Shown piece after piece: positions 5,839 to 6,679 of a stretch of 6,679 nt of DNA. The translations under genes were made by a program, and so were the position numbers. Each line of letters starts with the position of its first letter. The stretch's first letter is position 1. Source of the DNA: Treponema sp. (GTDB lineage Bacteria > Spirochaetota > Spirochaetia > Treponematales > Breznakiellaceae); contig JAITON010000130.1 of the NCBI GenBank assembly GCA_031289935.1, positions 1 to 6,679 of the forward strand, written 5' to 3'. A model generated the notes under the pieces. It was not told the DNA's origin, did no database searches, and saw only the letters and a program-made list of their open reading frames with translations.

Positions 5839-6679
5839 ATACAATATGCCGTTCCCCGGCGTTCACCAGAATATCCCGGTTTACCGCGTCGTCCAGCCAC
5901 CGGGCCAAGGTACGGCCCTCTTCCATGGCGGCCCGGGTAAAAAGCCGGCCCCCGATAAAGGTGTGGCCCGTGACGCCGGTTTTCGGGTTCCGCCGGTAAT
6001 TGGTAACGTAGTAACGGTAGCGCGGCAGTTCCGCCGCCAGGGCCGCCGTATCTTCCCGGAGGGCGGCATTGAAAAAGTCGAGGGCTTCCGGGGATGTATC
6101 CATCCGGCCCCGGTTCATCGCGTTTTCCAGACCGCAGAGCACCCCGTCATGGGTGGTGTTGGAGTGGAGGTAAACCGCCTGGTCTCCCAGGGCTTTCCAG
6201 GCCTGTTCAAAGAGAACCTTGATAAGCCGCCCCTCATCGTCCAGGGCATCCACGTAAAGGGGGTCCGCGTTCCATACATCCCGCAGTACCTGTTTCCACC
6301 CGGGGTAGCGGCCCTGCGCTCCATCGGCAAAGATGACCGTCCGTTGAATCTGGGGAAAGGCCCGGGCGATGCGGGGGGCGTTTGCCACCGCGCCGAAGGC
6401 CCCGGCGCTGCTTCCGGTGATAAGGAGCGTCTTTGTATGGGGGAAGGTTTCCACCGCCAGCTTCAACAGGGCATCCAGATTCCGCAGCCCATGGTGATGA
6501 CAGATACATTTACTGCCGTCAGTGGCGGTGTAGGGAAAATCCTTGTCCCCCATGTGTAAGTCGCCGCTGGCGTAGGGGAGGGCCGCAAAGTTCCAATCGT
6601 TAAAGGGATTATTCCGGTCGTTTTTGGCGAGGATGCCGTCGAGGCCAATCTCGTGAATCGGGCCGATGTTCGGGTTATA
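5837..6679 (-). CDS. Pectin acetylesterase/Notum-like serine esterase (5' end missing)
   Basis: The frame is open from the right window edge (6679) to a TAA at 5837, giving 280 visible residues; the true start lies outside. The ATG at 6553 is internal, because the 42 codons before it encode family-like sequence, including NPFNDWNFAALPYASGDLHM, which resembles the NPF.DWN...PYC.GD.H block of pectin acetylesterase and Notum proteins. The nucleophile elbow is GSSAGAFG (Ser about residue 91 of the fragment). Candidate Asp and His of the triad are in THDGV (about 178) and TGHTFIGG (about 239). Family members are alpha/beta hydrolases that remove acetyl or acyl esters, for example from pectin; the substrate here is inferred. 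The usual second Gly of the S-A-G-G motif is Ala. Whether it has a signal peptide cannot be seen. It is followed after 12 nt by the SGNH gene, so the two are probably co-transcribed. Confidence 0.85.
   Translation of the reverse strand, partial: YNPNIGPIHEIGLDGILAKNDRNNPFNDWNFAALPYASGDLHMGDKDFPYTATDGSKCICHHHGLRNLDALLKLAVETFPHTKTLLITGSSAGAFGAVANAPRIARAFPQIQRTVIFADGAQGRYPGWKQVLRDVWNADPLYVDALDDEGRLIKVLFEQAWKALGDQAVYLHSNTTHDGVLCGLENAMNRGRMDTSPEALDFFNAALREDTAALAAELPRYRYYVTNYRRNPKTGVTGHTFIGGRLFTRAAMEEGRTLARWLDDAVNRDILVNAGERHIV

Noticed and set aside
5837..6553. Treating the ATG at 6553 as the start of the esterase
   Set aside because: The 42 upstream codons to the window edge are open and encode conserved family sequence (NPF.DWN and PY.SGD.H), so the gene is truncated by the window, not complete.
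5846..6559. 237-residue plus-strand open frame
   Set aside because: It is antisense to the pectin-acetylesterase-like gene and has no recognisable motif or ribosome binding site.

Overview
This is a bacterial window in which every convincing gene lies on the minus strand. Dense packing, strong AGGAGG-type ribosome binding sites and ordinary TAA/TAG/TGA stops support a bacterium using the standard code. The genes look clearly GC-richer than the short intergenic stretches. The protein families (GH39, GH30, SASA-type esterase, pectin-acetylesterase-like hydrolase) are typical of plant-fibre-degrading gut bacteria such as Clostridia or gut Treponema-like spirochaetes. The sequence alone does not fix the taxon.

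In transcription order (right to left) the window holds: (1) 6679-5837, the C-terminal 280 residues of a pectin acetylesterase/Notum-like serine esterase cut by the window edge; (2) 5824-5114, a membrane-anchored SGNH/GDSL hydrolase; (3) 5113-4922, a 192-bp intergenic region filled mostly by a 22-bp tandem repeat, followed by a strong ribosome binding site and a TATAAT box; (4) 4921-3455, a GH30 glycosidase; (5) 3444 (or 3450)-1900, a SASA/sialate-O-acetylesterase-like carbohydrate esterase; (6) 1846-218, a GH39 beta-xylosidase-like enzyme; (7) 217-1, no supported gene, but a perfect 12-bp inverted repeat at 7-34.

The genes read as a locus for decorated plant polysaccharides. The SGNH hydrolase has an N-terminal membrane anchor. 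The GH30, SASA and GH39 proteins have no signal peptide in the sequence seen, so they probably work in the cytoplasm on imported oligosaccharides. Three unrelated esterase folds beside two retaining glycosidases suggest that removal of acetyl (or other acyl) groups is coupled to glycan cleavage; acetylated xylan- or pectin-derived oligosaccharides are the best guess. Substrates are inferred from families, not shown.

The most unusual element is the repeat array at 4968-5136. It keeps an exact 22-bp period for seven TATAG-anchored units. Its variable triplet cycles tcc-ccg-tag, giving a 66-bp higher-order repeat. Its last unit runs into the SGNH gene, supplying that gene's stop codon and last codons. 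The array separates the anchored/esterase pair from the intracellular glycosidase group.
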